DNA of 64,000 nt from Eutreptiella sp. 'Long Island Sound 2002'. Lineage: Eukaryota > Euglenozoa > Euglenophyceae > Eutreptiales > Eutreptiaceae. Shown piece by piece: positions 63,491-64,000 of this stretch; position 1 is the stretch's first letter; each line of letters begins with the position of its first letter. The notes beneath the pieces were generated by a model. That model did not search any database. It was not told where the DNA came from and saw nothing but the letters and a program-made list of their open reading frames with translations. The stretch spans positions 40,431,680 through 40,495,679 of the forward strand of contig OZ038385.1 in the NCBI GenBank assembly GCA_964036045.1, in the 5' to 3' direction. The position numbers and the translations under genes are program-made.

Positions 63491-64000
63491 AACCTATGTT
63501 TAATCATCGACCATAATCTACGGCCATGTGCGTGGGGGGACTCCCATTTGTGCCACCAGTTTAACACTCGGGGGGCCAGGGCGTCTGGTACGCACAATTT
63601 ACCCTCCATCCACAGCTTCCCCCCATCCAACGAATATTCAGAAAAAATTCCATCCTTGTGAGCATCTTTGGATTTGAGATTCTCAAAGACCTCTTTAAAC
63701 ATGGAATCATGCAGATAATCGGACGTCCAGTCACGGATGATAAGGGAATCTTTCGGCAGGGGTGGAGTTTTGGCCGGATCTCGACGCTTAATGCCCTGAA
63801 TCAACCGAAATCCACTTACAGGTCGGGTATAATCAAACCGTTTCACACTCCCTGAGGAGGGATCGGTGACCTTTTCCACGACTTTCAGTGATTTGGTTAT
63901 GATTTCATGAGCATGCGCCGGATCTGAGATGGCCGTGATGTCATGACACGGTAATGCATGCTGTTTAACAGCGCATTGCATGCATTCACGTCGGATGAGC
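63491..64000 (-). pseudogene. pol: Pol internal part of B3 (RNase H-integrase linker and zinc finger), split and window-truncated
   Basis: Minus-strand sequence aligned with B1 pol from the region after RNase H to the integrase zinc finger (W-W-H-K-W-E-S-P-H-A-H-G). It reaches the B2 insertion at 63490 and would continue at 52518. Open to the window edge. Confidence 0.92.

Overview
The window comes from a transposon-rich nuclear genome of a eukaryote, most likely a protist. The signs are chromodomain-bearing Ty3/gypsy retrotransposons (chromoviruses), short GT-AG introns, AATAAA poly(A) signals, long satellite arrays, and RING, RBR-like, F-box and kinase genes. I cannot name the species. Coding DNA of ordinary host type is nearly absent: almost everything is a mobile element, a tandem repeat or one unusual gene-bearing island.

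Layout. (1) 1-6329 is the left part of chromovirus family A: gag end, protease, a degenerate Dam-like domain, RT, RNase H and the start of integrase. Inside it sit a 210-bp direct duplication and a roughly 64-bp minisatellite (1690-3707). (2) 6330-30994 is a 24.7-kb foreign island cut into the integrase reading frame. Its left half (6.3-17.3 kb) carries a frameshifted unknown gene, a minus-strand small gene, two paralogous cysteine-rich RBR-like genes sharing an intron position, a divergent protein kinase and a RING-finger gene. An F-box gene lies at 18.5-20.2 kb. The rest is about 60 copies of a 163-183-bp satellite ending in TTTAGGTAAC decamers. (3) 30996-32075 resumes the family A integrase exactly in frame and ends in a chromodomain; a putative 3' LTR follows. 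(4) 34490-45374 is a complete family B chromovirus (B1) with 533-bp LTRs and target duplication GATAT. (5) 45.4-48.6 kb holds a tRNA-derived (SINE-like) element, C/G-rich low-complexity DNA, a 48-bp minisatellite and the broken start of another possible retroelement. (6) 48644-64000 is a minus-strand family B copy (B3), split by a plus-strand family B copy (B2, 52524-63485, target duplication CGAAC).

How the parts work together. In both retroelement families gag and pol are in the same reading frame, separated by one stop codon (UGA-CGG in A, UAG-GGG in B), and pol has no ATG of its own. This points to stop-codon readthrough; family B carries a pseudoknot-capable sequence directly after the stop. 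Family B also starts Gag inside its LTR and reads through the initiator-tRNA-Met primer binding site. Both families carry a Dam-like (NPPF) domain between protease and RT. The island genes lean toward ubiquitin signalling (RBR-like, RING, F-box). That mix recalls gene sets of large DNA viruses of protists, but no viral hallmark gene is visible, so a viral origin is a hypothesis only. Several island genes are broken by one-base shifts, some at homopolymers, which may reflect decay or sequencing error.
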